Under the pieces are notes generated by a model. It was not told the DNA's origin. It saw nothing but the letters and a program-made list of their open reading frames with translations, and searched no databases. Source: Moniliella sp. 'wahieum' (Eukaryota > Basidiomycota > Moniliellomycetes > Moniliellales > Moniliellaceae). From it: a DNA stretch of 64,000 nt. The stretch lies in NCBI GenBank assembly GCA_003971905.1, contig RSEE01000136.1, forward strand, positions 79,501 through 143,500, given 5' to 3'. A program made the position numbers and the translations under genes. Below are positions 11,143-21,294 of the stretch, piece after piece (the stretch's first letter is position 1; each line of letters starts with the position of its first letter).

Positions 11143-13304
11143 ATGGACCCCAATGCATGTGGTGGCCGAGGGGACGCAAACGGGTCTGCGAGCGGCGGTG
11201 TGCGTGGCACACGCACTGCCGCTCACGCTGCTCCCTCCCTCAGCCTGCTCACACGCTGGCTCTCCATCGCATGGACACTAGCTACGTTGGCGCTAGCCTG
11301 TCTGCCCTACCCTGCAACCGCTGCTCCCATCCATGCCCCCATCGCGTCCACTGGCTTTGGCCTGCCTACGCGTGCCGCCTTATCGGGCTGGTGTGGTTCG
11401 GCAAGTTTTGTGGTTTGGCTCTTTGCCCAGACCCCTCAGATCATCACCAATTACCGCCGCAAGAGCGTAGATGGTCTTTCTGGTGTATTCGTGGCGCAAT
11501 GGATGGTGGGAGATGTGCTGAACTTGTGCGTCGCGTTCTTTATCTACTCTTTTTTTCTGTCGGTTGGACTAACCTAATCCGGACGTCGGGACCAGGATCG
11601 GCTCGCTGCTCACGCACCAACTGCCATTCCAAATCGCAGTGGCTAACTTCTGCAGCATTGATCTTTGCATTTTGGCTCAATTTATCTATTACACCAAGAT
11701 CTATCCACGCCCTCGGGTCGCTGCTGCCCTCCCTCCCCTGCTGGAGACTGGACGATATGGCGACGCAGAAGGCCTCGCCTGAGCGACAATGGGTATGGCG
11801 CACTGGGCAAGTCTCGCTCTAGCCAGACGCGTTCGCTGCACCCAAGTGCCGGTCCGGCACCCATCTTTTTCGAACAGGACCAAGTGCAGTCGCCTGTCGA
11901 ACAAGCACCCACGATGCAAGAACGTGTAGCCCACGACGTGGAGGCGACGCCTGTCGATGACCCGACTGGTCGGCCCCAACATGGCATTCGCACTCTTCGC
12001 TGGATGATGGGTCACACGCGGCACACCGAGTCGGACGAGTGGAGCGAGGAGGAAGAGGAAGAGCGAGAAGGAGAGGGAGACGGGGAAGGAGAGGAAGCCG
12101 GTCGGGGCCGCAGGATGACTCGAACGGCGACCATTGTTGCCTCTCACCATGAGCGACTGTCAGGCCAGGATTCTTCCCGGCCTAGTCCAGGGTCAGGACG
12201 ATCTCAATCTGCCTCGGCCTCGCCTTCTTCTTGGGGAAACCAACTCATGGCACAGAGCCAAACCTTGCCCCCACCCCCGAAGCAAGCGCCCGGCGCCGCG
12301 CCCAGGTCGTCCTCTGCTCTTCCCGGCCCCGTCCGGTGAGGGAAGGCACATTGACGCGAGAGGAGTACGGGCGTTCGCGACGAAGGAAGTTATCCCGACC
12401 TTCAGGTCCTTCTATCGTTTTGCTCGCTGTGGGGATTCTCTTTACTGTCCGTTCGTGGCCCGCAGACGCTAGCGGCTCCGCCCCCGCTTCGGTCATCTTG
12501 CTGGGCACAGCCACCTCGCCCATCGCCTCGCAAGCAGGTATGCCCGGTACGCGTGGCACCTCGTCGCTGCCTGTGCACATACAGGATGAAACGCTGGAGC
12601 GGGTGGTGGGACGTATCTCGGCCTGGTTCTGCACGCTGCTGTACATGACGAGTCGGTTGCCTCAGATCTGGGTCAACTTGACGCGTCGGTCAGTGGAAGG
12701 ACTGAGCATTATGCTCTTCTTTTCGGTGTTTTTGGGAAACAGCCTCTACTCAGCCTCGGTCCTTGTTAACCCCGCTGCGTCCGGACCGAACCGGCGTGCC
12801 TACCTGCTCGAGTCGTTGCCGTTCCTACTGGGTTCAGGCGGGACACTGATCTTTGACATGATCATCGTCGCTCAGTGGATTGCTTGGCGAGGTAACCAGC
12901 CCCATCCTATTGCCTACGTGCAAAAGGCCGCATCGCGACGTGCGTCAGAATCTCGTCGCGGATCAGCTAGCACGCCCCTACTCGCCACTGCTAGCACTTC
13001 GCGTCCGCCCCGTTCCCCCTCGGACGCTGAGCACCGATACGCACGTCACAGGTCCCGCTCTATGCGCCGTAGTGCCAGTCGCCGCAGCTCGGTCCCTCGC
13101 TCCTCCTCTCGTCGCCGCCCTTGCCTTTCCCCTCGGCCACCAGTTCGAGTTCGGGCGGGAAACCCTCCGCGTCAGCACGCACCGCTTGGGACGTACCCCC
13201 TCTTGTTCCGGACGAGCCATTGGCTTGACCACACGCGCACCCATCTTCCTGCCCTTTCCTTCGCTTCCCTCCGGTTGGCAAGGGGGGGAATCATTAATCA
13301 TTAG
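11143..13304 (+). CDS. Vacuolar PQ-loop cationic amino-acid transporter (Ypq1/SLC66A1-like)
   Basis: PQ-loop proteins of this group export basic amino acids from the vacuole or lysosome. Both PQ motifs are visible: FAQTPQIITNYRRKSVDGLS (about 11424-11480), and SRLPQIWVNLTRRSVEGLS (about 12650-12706), followed by FLGNSLYSASVL. A 70-bp intron (11526-11595, GTGCGT...CAG) joins DVLNL to IGSLLTHQLPFQIAVANF. The two halves are separated by a hydrophilic, acidic loop of roughly 250 residues (about 11760-12400) containing a Glu-rich run, much longer than usual for the family. A further hydrophobic segment, PSIVLLAVGILFTV, lies at about 12408. The C-terminus is Arg/Ser-rich. Frame changes in the central loop imply at least one indel. 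The start is the ATG opening a short hydrophilic leader before the first membrane segment. Confidence 0.85.
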
Positions 13305-14137
13305 CATACCTTTCCATGGCGCTGTTGCAGCCACCGTAGTTAGCGCATAGTCCGGCAGACTGTGGAGGTGGGTTGGTCTGACAAGAAGTAGATGGCATGG
13401 ATCACAGGATTGCTTCGGTAGGTCCACGAACTAATACTCCCTCCATACCCATACTATACCCCTACAGCGGCGTCCGACAGCTACGCGACCAACGTCGGCG
13501 ACGACGACAAACTGGGAGAGGGGCGGGCGGGCGTGGCGGGTTGCGGCGTAGCAGCCGAACGTACCTACTTACTTCGTTTTTCTGCTGTGGAACCTGGTCG
13601 GCGGCAAGGGCTGCCTGGATGCTGGGGCCAGCACCTGCTAACGCGCAACCGCGTGAAGGAGCACACGGGCGCACGTGACCAACTCAGGCTAGCCTGCAGC
13701 TTGAAGCTTGCTTGAATATTGAATGTTCAAGTTGAACGTTGAACGTTGCAATTGCAGCTTGGTCTCTATTACTAACGCAAGGACAATGCAGCAGCACGCA
13801 GCATGCAGGGTGGCACGCAGATGCTGAGTGGAAATGACGTCAACGCACCCGCCTCGGCTACGCCGGCCCACACCGCCGCCATGCCCCCCTGCGCGGACGT
13901 AGCGGGGCGAGGCTGGCACACCCATCGACACTGCGCTGCTGCCCTCCTCTGGCGTCCGTGCACGACGGCAACAGCAACCTGCGGCAACCCGGTGCTGCCC
14001 GGTGATTAATGATTTCAGCGCTTTCAATTCAAGCTTCAGCTGAAGCCCTCCCCCCTTCTCTTCTCCTCTTGCCTTCCCCTCGCCTGCCTGCCTTCCTACC
14101 ACCACCGCCTTCCTGTGCTCCCAACCCCGCTCCCATC
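13305..14137. other. Intergenic region upstream of SOD2
   Basis: No gene recognised. It includes a heptamer array at 13703-13751. The last 110 bases before the SOD2 ATG are pyrimidine-rich (CCTTCC/CTTCCC), as is common in fungal promoters. Confidence 0.5.
13703..13751. repeat. 7-nt period array (GAAGCTT to GTTGAAC)
   Basis: Successive units drift from GAAGCTT through TATTGAA and TGTTCAA to GTTGAAC, GTTGAAC, GTTGCAA. One junction is 6 nt; the rest are 7. Non-coding. Confidence 0.75.
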
Positions 14138-14892
14138 ATGATTGGCACCACCCTTACGCGCACTGCCTCCGTGCTGCCCGCACCGCCGTCCCGGCTGGTG
14201 TGCGCGCCAAGCACACCCTCCCCGACCTGGACTATGACTTTGGCGCGCTGGAGCCCTTCATCAGTGCCGAGATTATGGAGACGCACCACAACAAGCACCA
14301 CCAGACGTATGTCACCAACCTGAATGTGGCCGAGGAGAAGCTGCACGATGCAGTGGCCAAGAATGACATTGCGGCGACGATTGCGCTCCAGGGCGCACTC
14401 AAGTTCAATGGCGGTGGCCACATTAACCACTCGCTCTTTTGGAAGAACCTGGCGCCGGCAGGCAAGGGCGGTGGAGAGCTCCCCGAGGGTGGTAAGTTGG
14501 CTGCGGCGATCAGCAAGGACTTTGGCTCGCTCGACAAGCTCCAGTCCCAGTTCAATGCCGCGCTGGCTGGTATCCAGGGCTCGGGATGGGGTTGGCTGGG
14601 ATACAACAAGGCCACGGGCGAACTGGAGATCCTCACCACTGCCAACCAGGATCCTCTCTTGACCCACGTGCCGTTGGTGGGCATTGATGCTTGGGAGCAT
14701 GCGTACTACCTCCAGTACAAGAACGTCAAGGCCGACTACTTCAAGGCGATCTGGTACGTCTGGAATCGAATCGAATCGAATCCCTCTCTCCCTTGTGCTT
14801 ATCAATGGGACACACAAAGGTACTGACACTGACGGCTTTGCAGGAGCGTTGTGAACTGGAAGGAAGCTGAGGCCCGCCTTACGGCGGCCTAA
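14138..14892 (+). CDS. SOD2: Mitochondrial manganese superoxide dismutase
   Basis: Converts superoxide to hydrogen peroxide and oxygen in the mitochondrial matrix. The mature domain starts at [16 protein letters not shown] (about 14206). Metal ligands are visible: the His in [13 protein letters not shown], the His in [12 protein letters not shown], and the Asp and His in [23 protein letters not shown] is of the Mn-type. A 90-bp intron (14754-14843, GTACGT...CAG) joins KAIW to [15 protein letters not shown], giving the stop at 14892. The ATG at 14138 ([14 protein letters not shown]) gives a presequence-like leader, but it is one base out of frame with the mature domain between about 14175 and 14190, so a base is probably missing there. 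Length is normal for the family. Confidence 0.95.
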
Positions 14893-15110
14893 GTATGCAT
14901 CTTGGCCCAATAGCTTTGGTAGGTGACATGCAGATCTAAGATCTAAGCCCCCATGCCTGTCCACGGCTGTATTTTTTCTCGGGATATAATAGTTGTCAAC
15001 GAACAGGTCTCTCGGGACACAGCAGAACTTGGGTGGGGGTGGTAGACGAGAGGAACATACTGTCGTTTTCTTCGGGAGCAGCTGTGCAAACCATTTCAAC
15101 GGAGTCAAAG

Positions 15111-15120
15111 AAAAAAAAAA
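15111..15120 (-). terminator. RNA polymerase III T-run terminator of the tRNA
   Basis: Ten consecutive A on the plus strand give T10 on the minus strand, about 20 nt beyond the tRNA 3' end. Confidence 0.8.
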
Positions 15121-15139
15121 TAAGGACGCCATGTCGGCT

Positions 15140-15220
15140 CGAACGACGCAGGGGTCGAACCTGCAACCTCCTGATTACAACCAGTCGTAGTCAGACGCGC
15201 TACCATTGCGCCAGCCGTCC
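15140..15220 (-). tRNA. tRNA-Arg(ACG) with a 9-nt intron
   Basis: The minus strand folds into a full cloverleaf: acceptor GGACGGC/GTCGTTC with G discriminator, D-stem GCGC/GCGC, anticodon stem TCTGA/TCAGG, T-arm GCAGG-TTCGACC-CCTGC. With the intron at the canonical 37/38 position the anticodon loop is CTACGA|A, anticodon ACG, and the intron is CTGGTTGTA. TGGCGCAATGG, GCGTCTGACTACG and the G discriminator match eukaryotic tRNA-Arg(ACG). A poly-T terminator follows. Removing the 9 nt in another register would leave a Thr-like loop CTTGTAA; I consider Arg correct. Confidence 0.85.
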
Positions 15221-15548
15221 TTGATATGGGGCTAGGGGCGGAACAGGTGTGCCCCCCGCAACTGCCATGCGGAATGTGGCGGAATTTCCTGGGGTACCCC
15301 ACAACTGGCCTCGTCGCCTGATTAGTCTTAGTGGCGCGATGGTAGGATGAGCCTATTAGCCAGGCCTGCTAGCCTCTGGCCTCGGATCTGGCCAGGGTGA
15401 GTACTGAGTGTGGGGTGGGTGTCCATTCATCCATTCATCCATTCACCCATTCATCCATTCATCCATCATCGTACCATCCCCCCACCGCCTGCGCGCCCCC
15501 GCTCTCCTTTTCCCAGCACTCTTTTCCCCTCTCACCCGTTGGCATACA

Positions 15549-16108
15549 ATGGAGCCACAGACCAAGCCCACGCAGTACGTTTCCGTTTCCGCTGTTCCTG
15601 CCTGCGCTTGAGGATGTGTGGTGCTGACTGGACGTGGGCAGGCCGGCGAAGGAAGACCCCATCTCGGTCGCCGAGCTGGCCAAGTACAACGGCACCGACG
15701 ACAACTGCCCGTGTATGTGGCGATCAAGGGGGTGGTGTTTGATGTGTCCCCGCGCAGGGAAATGTACCAGGCAGGCAAGGGCTACAGCGTATTTGCCGGC
15801 AAGGACGCCAGCGCCGCGTTGGGCAAGTCGTCCCTCGACCCCGAGGATGCGATTGCAGATTACTCGCAGTTGACCCCAACTGAACTCAAGGTCCTAGACG
15901 ACTGGTTTGCCTATTACAGTAAGGTTCGTTGTCTCCCCTCCGTCGTCTTGTCTTGTCCGACTGTGGTTGGGCATGCAACAGACTACCAGACTACTGATAC
16001 TGAATACTGTACTGACCGGCCGTCGATCGTGATGCTTTCATGCTCCTGCTCCTGCTCCCCCTCTGGCTGTTGCAGAGGTACAACATTGTCGGCAAAGTCG
16101 TGCCTTGA
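15549..16108 (+). CDS. Dap1/PGRMC-like cytochrome b5-fold haem protein
   Basis: Membrane-associated progesterone receptor family proteins bind haem and support cytochrome P450 enzymes in sterol synthesis. Three exons read MEPQTKPTQ, then PAKEDPISVAELAKYNG...VYVAIKGVVFDVSPRREMYQAGKGYSVFAGKDASAALGKSSLDPEDA, then RYNIVGKVVP. Introns are 15575-15641 (67 bp, GTACGT...CAG) and 15924-16075 (152 bp, GTTCGT...CAG). The family hallmarks GVVFDVS, the YxxGKGYSVFAGKDAS loop with its Tyr residues and LDDWFAYYSKRYNIVGKV are all present. One G is missing at about 15711, between NCP and VYVAIKG. No N-terminal membrane segment is seen, unlike many family members, so it may be a short soluble form. Confidence 0.9.
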
Positions 16109-16674
16109 ACCAGCTTCGTGGCTCATGTTTTCTCACCTTCGATGCTACCACTCCGTGGAGAGGATGCAGGTGTTTTGAATGAAGATATGCTTCATGTTTG
16201 CCTTAAAAGTAAATGTGGTTTCCGGGTCTTCACTGGGAGTGGGATTGTCCTCGACACGCGCAGCAGGAAAAGTGTTGGCACTGGCACTGGCACTGGCACT
16301 GGCACTGGCACTGGCACTGGCACTGGCACTGGCACTGGCACTGGCACTGGCACTGGCACTGGCACTGGCACTGGCACTGGAACTGGCAATGACGCATACA
16401 CTGGCAAGCGGGTGAGCAGGTGAGCTCACCTTTGGTCTTGCCTGTATCCATTTACCCGGGCTTGGCGATCCTTCTGCTATGATTCCCTTAGGGTTCACGC
16501 TCCCTTCCTTATATGAGTCTGTGTGGGTCCATGTTGGGGACAGACTACTGGTCTGTGCCAAACACACGCTGGCCTCCTGGTACATATAGCCCTACAGCTC
16601 AAGGCAAAGGGAGAGGCGGGGGGGAAATCATATCCCTGCTGGAATTGAATATTGACCGAGGCTCATGCCATGCA
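16109..16674. other. Convergent intergenic region with hexamer microsatellite
   Basis: The 3' ends of the Dap1-like gene and the complex I gene face each other here. The only structure seen is the long GGCACT hexamer run. Confidence 0.6.
16276..16386. repeat. Hexamer microsatellite (TGGCAC)n, about 18 copies
   Basis: An almost perfect run of TGGCAC units occupies about 110 bases and ends with AACTGG variants. All six frames are open through it, so open frames here are meaningless. Confidence 0.97.
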
Positions 16675-18198
16675 TTAACGGTCCACCTCGCCGAACACCA
16701 AGTCCATCGTCCCGATGATGGCCACCATATCAGCGACATCGTGGTGACGGGAAATCATATCCGCACCAGCGAGATGAAGGAACCCAGGGGCACGAATTCG
16801 GCAGCGGTAGGGCCGGTTGGTGCCATCCGAGACAAGATAGACGCCCATTTCCCCCTTAGGCGCTTCGATCGCCGCATACGTCTCACCCGGAGGGACATTG
16901 AAGTTTTGCGAGAAGAACTTGAAGTGGTGAATCAGGCTCTCCATACTTTCCTTCATGTTAGCACGCGGGGGGGCAGTGAGTTTGTGGTCATCCACCTTGA
17001 CTTGCCCGGGGGGCATCTTGTTGATGCACTGCTCAATGATCCGCAACGACTGCCGCATCTCCTCCACCCGGCACAGATAACGGTCAAAGCAATCGCCATT
17101 CTTGCCGACCGGTACCTCAAAGTCCACCTCATCAAACTTTTCGTACGGCTGGCTCTTGCGAAGGTCCCATGGAATGCCGCTCCCGCGCAGCATGGGCCCA
17201 CTAAAGCCATAGTTCAATGCCTGATCGGCCGTGACCCGACCAATGCCCACCGTACGCAGCTGCCAGATCCGGTTGCCCGTCACCACCTCTTCCACTTCGT
17301 CCAGGCGCGAGCTAAACTGCGATGCCCAGACATGAATGTCGTCCAGCAGACCAACCGGGAGGTCAAATGCGACGCCACCAGGCCGGAAGTAAGCAGCGTG
17401 CAAGCGAGCACCACAAACCCGCTCATAAAACTCCATGAGCTTCTCACGTTCCTCAAACCCCCACAAGAATGGCGTCAGACCACCAACGTCCATCACGTGG
17501 GACAGGACCGCCATCAAGTGATTGTTCAGTCGCGAAATTTCCGAGTAGAGAGTACGAATCCACTTGGCCCGCTCCGGCACTTCAATGTTGAGCAACTTCT
17601 CCACCGCCCGGACGTAGCACAGCTCGTTGGTCATGGCCGACGAGTAATCCAGACGATCAAAGTAGGGCATAGCTTGGGTGTAGTTCTTGTACTCGATCAG
17701 TTTCTCTGTCCCGCGGTGCAACAGCCCAACGTGCGGGTCAGCACGCAGAATCTCCTCTCCGTTGAGCTCGAGGATGAGACGCAAGACACCGTGCGCAGCC
17801 GGGTGCTGCGGACCAAAGTTGATGGTAAAGTGGCGCATGTTGGCCTCTTTGCGCGAACTGGCCTCCTTGTAGATCGCATTCGACATCTCGATCGACGCGC
17901 GCAGTACGATCCGGTCGCCGTACGGGTCGTGCTCGACCTTGGTAGGGGTGGTGATGACGGGAATGCGCTTGTCAAAGAACCCATGCTCCAGACGATGCGG
18001 GTTGGCACTGCCGGGGGGGACCTCGTACTTGGGCAGGTCCTCCTCGCCGTTGGCGTTGTTGGCGTGGGCGTGGGCGTTGGCGTTGGCGGCGCAGACGGAG
18101 GAGGAGAAGCTGCGTGGGGCACAGAGGCGGGCAGAGGCAAAGGGACCGCGGACCGGGGCAGCCGCACGCAGCGCGCCGGCGAGCAGGTGGGGGCGCAT
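16675..18198 (-). CDS. NDUFS2: NADH:ubiquinone oxidoreductase 49-kDa subunit (complex I)
   Basis: Core subunit of mitochondrial complex I that lines the quinone site, equivalent to bacterial NuoD. The single intact frame has 507 codons. It begins with an Arg/Ala/Ser-rich mitochondrial presequence ([15 protein letters not shown]..., about 50 residues), then [74 protein letters not shown], and the C-terminal block of the family, [38 protein letters not shown]. The ATG at 18198 is chosen because it starts the presequence; the frame is open further upstream without similarity. The typical Val-Ser after FDRLDY reads Ser-Ser here. The gene has no introns and no frame break, unlike most neighbours. 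Confidence 0.97.
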   Translation of the reverse strand: MRPHLLAGALRAAAPVRGPFASARLCAPRSFSSSVCAANANAHAHANNANGEEDLPKYEVPPGSANPHRLEHGFFDKRIPVITTPTKVEHDPYGDRIVLRASIEMSNAIYKEASSRKEANMRHFTINFGPQHPAAHGVLRLILELNGEEILRADPHVGLLHRGTEKLIEYKNYTQAMPYFDRLDYSSAMTNELCYVRAVEKLLNIEVPERAKWIRTLYSEISRLNNHLMAVLSHVMDVGGLTPFLWGFEEREKLMEFYERVCGARLHAAYFRPGGVAFDLPVGLLDDIHVWASQFSSRLDEVEEVVTGNRIWQLRTVGIGRVTADQALNYGFSGPMLRGSGIPWDLRKSQPYEKFDEVDFEVPVGKNGDCFDRYLCRVEEMRQSLRIIEQCINKMPPGQVKVDDHKLTAPPRANMKESMESLIHHFKFFSQNFNVPPGETYAAIEAPKGEMGVYLVSDGTNRPYRCRIRAPGFLHLAGADMISRHHDVADMVAIIGTMDLVFGEVDR

Positions 18199-20658
18199 GG
18201 GCAGCGGCAAGAGACGGGACGCGGTGGGGAGGTGGAGGGGCTGGCTTGCCGGTGGACTGGGGACTGGGGGACTGGCGCTGGCGCAGGGACGGGGCGGCGC
18301 CGCTTGCTTGTGCTCGCACGCCCATCGAGCGGCGCTGCATCGGCATGGCTGCCCAGCTGAACATTCAATCTCGCATCCTCTGCACTCCTCCCACTGGCTC
18401 CGCGCCCGCCCGATTATTAATGGCCCCCCGCAGTCCGCCCCCCCAATTCCGCCCCATTCCATCCATCATGCATCATGCATCAACGATCAACTACCAACCA
18501 TCCCGCTCCACACACGCACAAGACCGCATCATTCGCTTCCGTTTCCCTTGCTGGCTCGCAGCAGGGAAAACAGCCGTGAGGGAGGTGGGGTTGGCTTCCA
18601 CCCTGGCTGCGCTTCCGCCATCAGGGAATGCATGGCCACACTCAGAGCTTACGGAGCCTAGAGACCATCAATCGACTGCACCCGCGAGGTTACTCGACGG
18701 CCGCTATGTCCTCCTCCGACTGACTTGCGCAGTGGCTGCCCTCGCCTTTTCTTACTCGTCCTGCAGTGAAGGAACTTCGCTTTGGATGTCAAGTACATTC
18801 GTTCGGACTGTATGGAATGGATACCTATAATCCAGAGGGAAGAGAGGCAATCGCATGGTGTACAACGCATGATGTGTGTAAGGGAGACAAGGGATTCAAG
18901 GAAGATCTATAACAGGGTCAGCCTCGTATATGTGTGAGCCCCGTCACTCCCACAGGTCGGCTTGAAGCCTTTGGGCCTCGATAGGGCCCAGACGAAATTG
19001 GCGAGGTTCTGGTAGCTTCCAACACCACCCGCCTTAGTTGATTTGTATATGATGCCCTCGGCGCCATCGCCGGTACCTTCTCTCTCGAGCATTTCTACCC
19101 CATTCTCCCAGAGCTCGGAACACTTAGCCTCACAGTGGTCCCCTCTCTCGACCGTTCCTGTGCCCCCTCGCGCTCCCACGCCTATAGAGAGTACACTATG
19201 TGCACTTACACCAACAGCATACTGCAAAAATCCAATGTGCCCGAGTCCCCCCAGCTTCGCGTAGTCCCGATTTACCCGGACCTCAATCTCGTTTCGGCTG
19301 TTCATACACAGCCAATATGAAGACCCTCTGCTTTTCCCACAGCGACTCGAAGCACAACCACTGACGTTCTACCGTACGGTCCCTCCTCTGGCTGGCTCGC
19401 ATCACCGGCCCTGACCTGCGTTATGAGGTTCGCGCCGCCTTTGTCGGGCCTCAGGGAGCGCGGTAGCAACTGTGAGTGGCACCTCAAAACTAATTGACCT
19501 CATCTCTTCATCGACCTTGATAACCAAAGAGTATGGTTCCACCTTCCCCAGCTCTATTGCACGGGTCCGCATCACGTGTGCCACGCGCCACGCGCCCTAC
19601 ATCAGTCCTCAAGAAGCTTGAGCTTGAAGTCTGAGATCTGAAGCATCCATCTCAAGCTTCTTTCTACAGTGAGCCTAGTGGGCGGGGGAGTAAGGGCGAA
19701 GCAGGGAAGTCAGGTGTCACATACGTCGCAGTCACCTGTCAGAGTTCCACTTGCGTTGAAGCTTGAAGAGTGGCAAGACGCCAGTTAAAATTAACCCCGG
19801 ATGAACGCTTCGCATCTTAGATCTTGGACACCATCCATCATCCATCAGCATCATCCGTCAGACTCCCCCCCCCCGCGCATTCCAGCAGCCAGACGTGTAA
19901 GACCGAGACCAAGTAACCTTCCAGCCAGAGCCTCACTACCATTTTGGTCGGCCACAACAAGCCATCGGTGTTTGTGCGTCCTCACTGGCAGCAGCTGTAG
20001 TACATCCTCTAGTCCTGTGGGCCAGCTGAGATGCCCACCATCAAGAGACTACGTTGGTTGCGGAGGCGCTAGTATATATCAGAGAAGAGACCATCCGCAC
20101 CCACCTCTCCTTTCTTTCTCCACCAGCAGTTCCTCCGATACCGTCGTCTTGGCCCGCGCCTCAACACCTCACAGCGTACGTGCTGGACTGGTCACTGTCG
20201 TTGGCGCCGTCGCCTTTCGACAGCTGGACACAGCTGCAACCACACTGGCTTGATTCTGCAGTACCCCGTCCGACTGTGACACCAATCGCCGAGAGACTAT
20301 AGGTGCTATCGTAGGGCGTGGGGTACACATGGCATCATTGTCACGGGGTAAGCATGTTGGAGCCCACTGGGAGGACTCCAAACAAAATATAGCACCGTGG
20401 ACCATGGTATACCTCCATCCCAATGAGGAAATGTGTGGGTTGGGGGGAGGGTGGGTGAGAGGTGAGAGTGGGAAGAAGAAGACAAAAAAGAAAAAGAAGA
20501 AAAAGAAGAAAAGAAGAAGAAAAGGATCCATAACGATGAGATATCCACCACAAAATTGGTAATCTGCGAAGCCCCTTGTCCTCCTCATCTAGAGGGGATC
20601 GAGGGCAGGGGATGAACGAACAAGCGAAAAAAGCAGAGGTCGAAGAAAAGACAACAGG

Positions 20659-20690
<32 letters not shown>

Positions 20691-21294
20691 AAGGAATGTG
20701 GTGCGCATGTTCCTCTGTCCAGCCTGGGATCGCGAGAAAACAGGAAAGCTCCAAGGGAGGGGAGGGAAGGGGAGGGGAAGAGCGGGAACCGAGGTGCCCA
20801 CTGGGGAAAGATCCAGTTGAACGTAAGTAAGCGGAGGCGATGTTGAACGTTTCCAACGGGAAAATGACGAGGTGAAAAAGCACGGCTCTGCCGAATATTG
20901 AGTGAGATGAACCATGCCATGTGTGCGGAAGCGAAAAATGGAGCGAGATGGATGTCCAACCGGGGACGCAGGAAAGAGTGTGGGGCCTCCTTGTAAAAAG
21001 TCCAGTGCATTCATGCAGGCAAGGAGGCAGAGGCAAAGACTGAGGCGAGCAGTGGAGATGCAAACGAAGAGAGAAAGACTGGGAACTTGAGAAGGAAAGC
21101 GATGCAAAAGAGAGAGAGAGAGAGAGCGAGGATCTTCATCTAGTTCCGCAAAGAGAATACCGATTCTGGCCATGCAGAGATGATACACCAAGGGTAGGAA
21201 ATAAAGAAAGTAACAGCAGAGACAAAGTCAACCAGACCGATCGATACCATCGGTTCGAGGCGCTAGTCCATCAAGTCTACAGTCACCCGACCCG
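18199..21294. other. Gene-poor region, 3.1 kb
   Basis: No conserved product recognised. A 132-codon minus-strand frame at 18907-19305 has no recognisable motif. The DNA holds CATCATGCATC tracts (about 18461-18490, 19829-19856), AAGCTTGAAG motifs (about 19609-19680, 19752-19765), an A/G-rich stretch (20470-20525) and the GTGAAA run below. Confidence 0.5.
20661..20693. repeat. GTGAAA hexamer microsatellite
   Basis: Five perfect GTGAAA copies in gene-poor DNA, flanked by A/G-rich sequence. Confidence 0.9.

Larger units (their letters stand above)
14893..15548. other. Spacer between SOD2 and Dap1-like gene
   Basis: Apart from the tRNA and its poly-T terminator, I see only a CATTCATC octamer-type run at about 15424-15465, just upstream of the Dap1-like start. 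Confidence 0.5.

Noticed and set aside
16276-16386. CRISPR array
   Set aside because: Six-base units without spacers, in a eukaryotic sequence.
16118-16585. Thr-Gly and Ser-Ala repeat frames over the hexamer microsatellite
   Set aside because: A 6-nt repeat keeps all frames open; no flanking coding evidence.
16513-18360. Plus-strand open frame of 615 codons
   Set aside because: It is the complement of the complex I gene; its composition follows from codon bias of the true minus-strand gene and it has no motif.
18907-19305. 132-codon minus-strand frame as a gene
   Set aside because: No recognisable motif, no splice partner and length compatible with chance in GC-rich DNA; left unannotated.
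20341-21063. Minus-strand frame with a Phe-Thr repeat
   Set aside because: Produced by the GTGAAA microsatellite and A/G-rich DNA; no conserved sequence.
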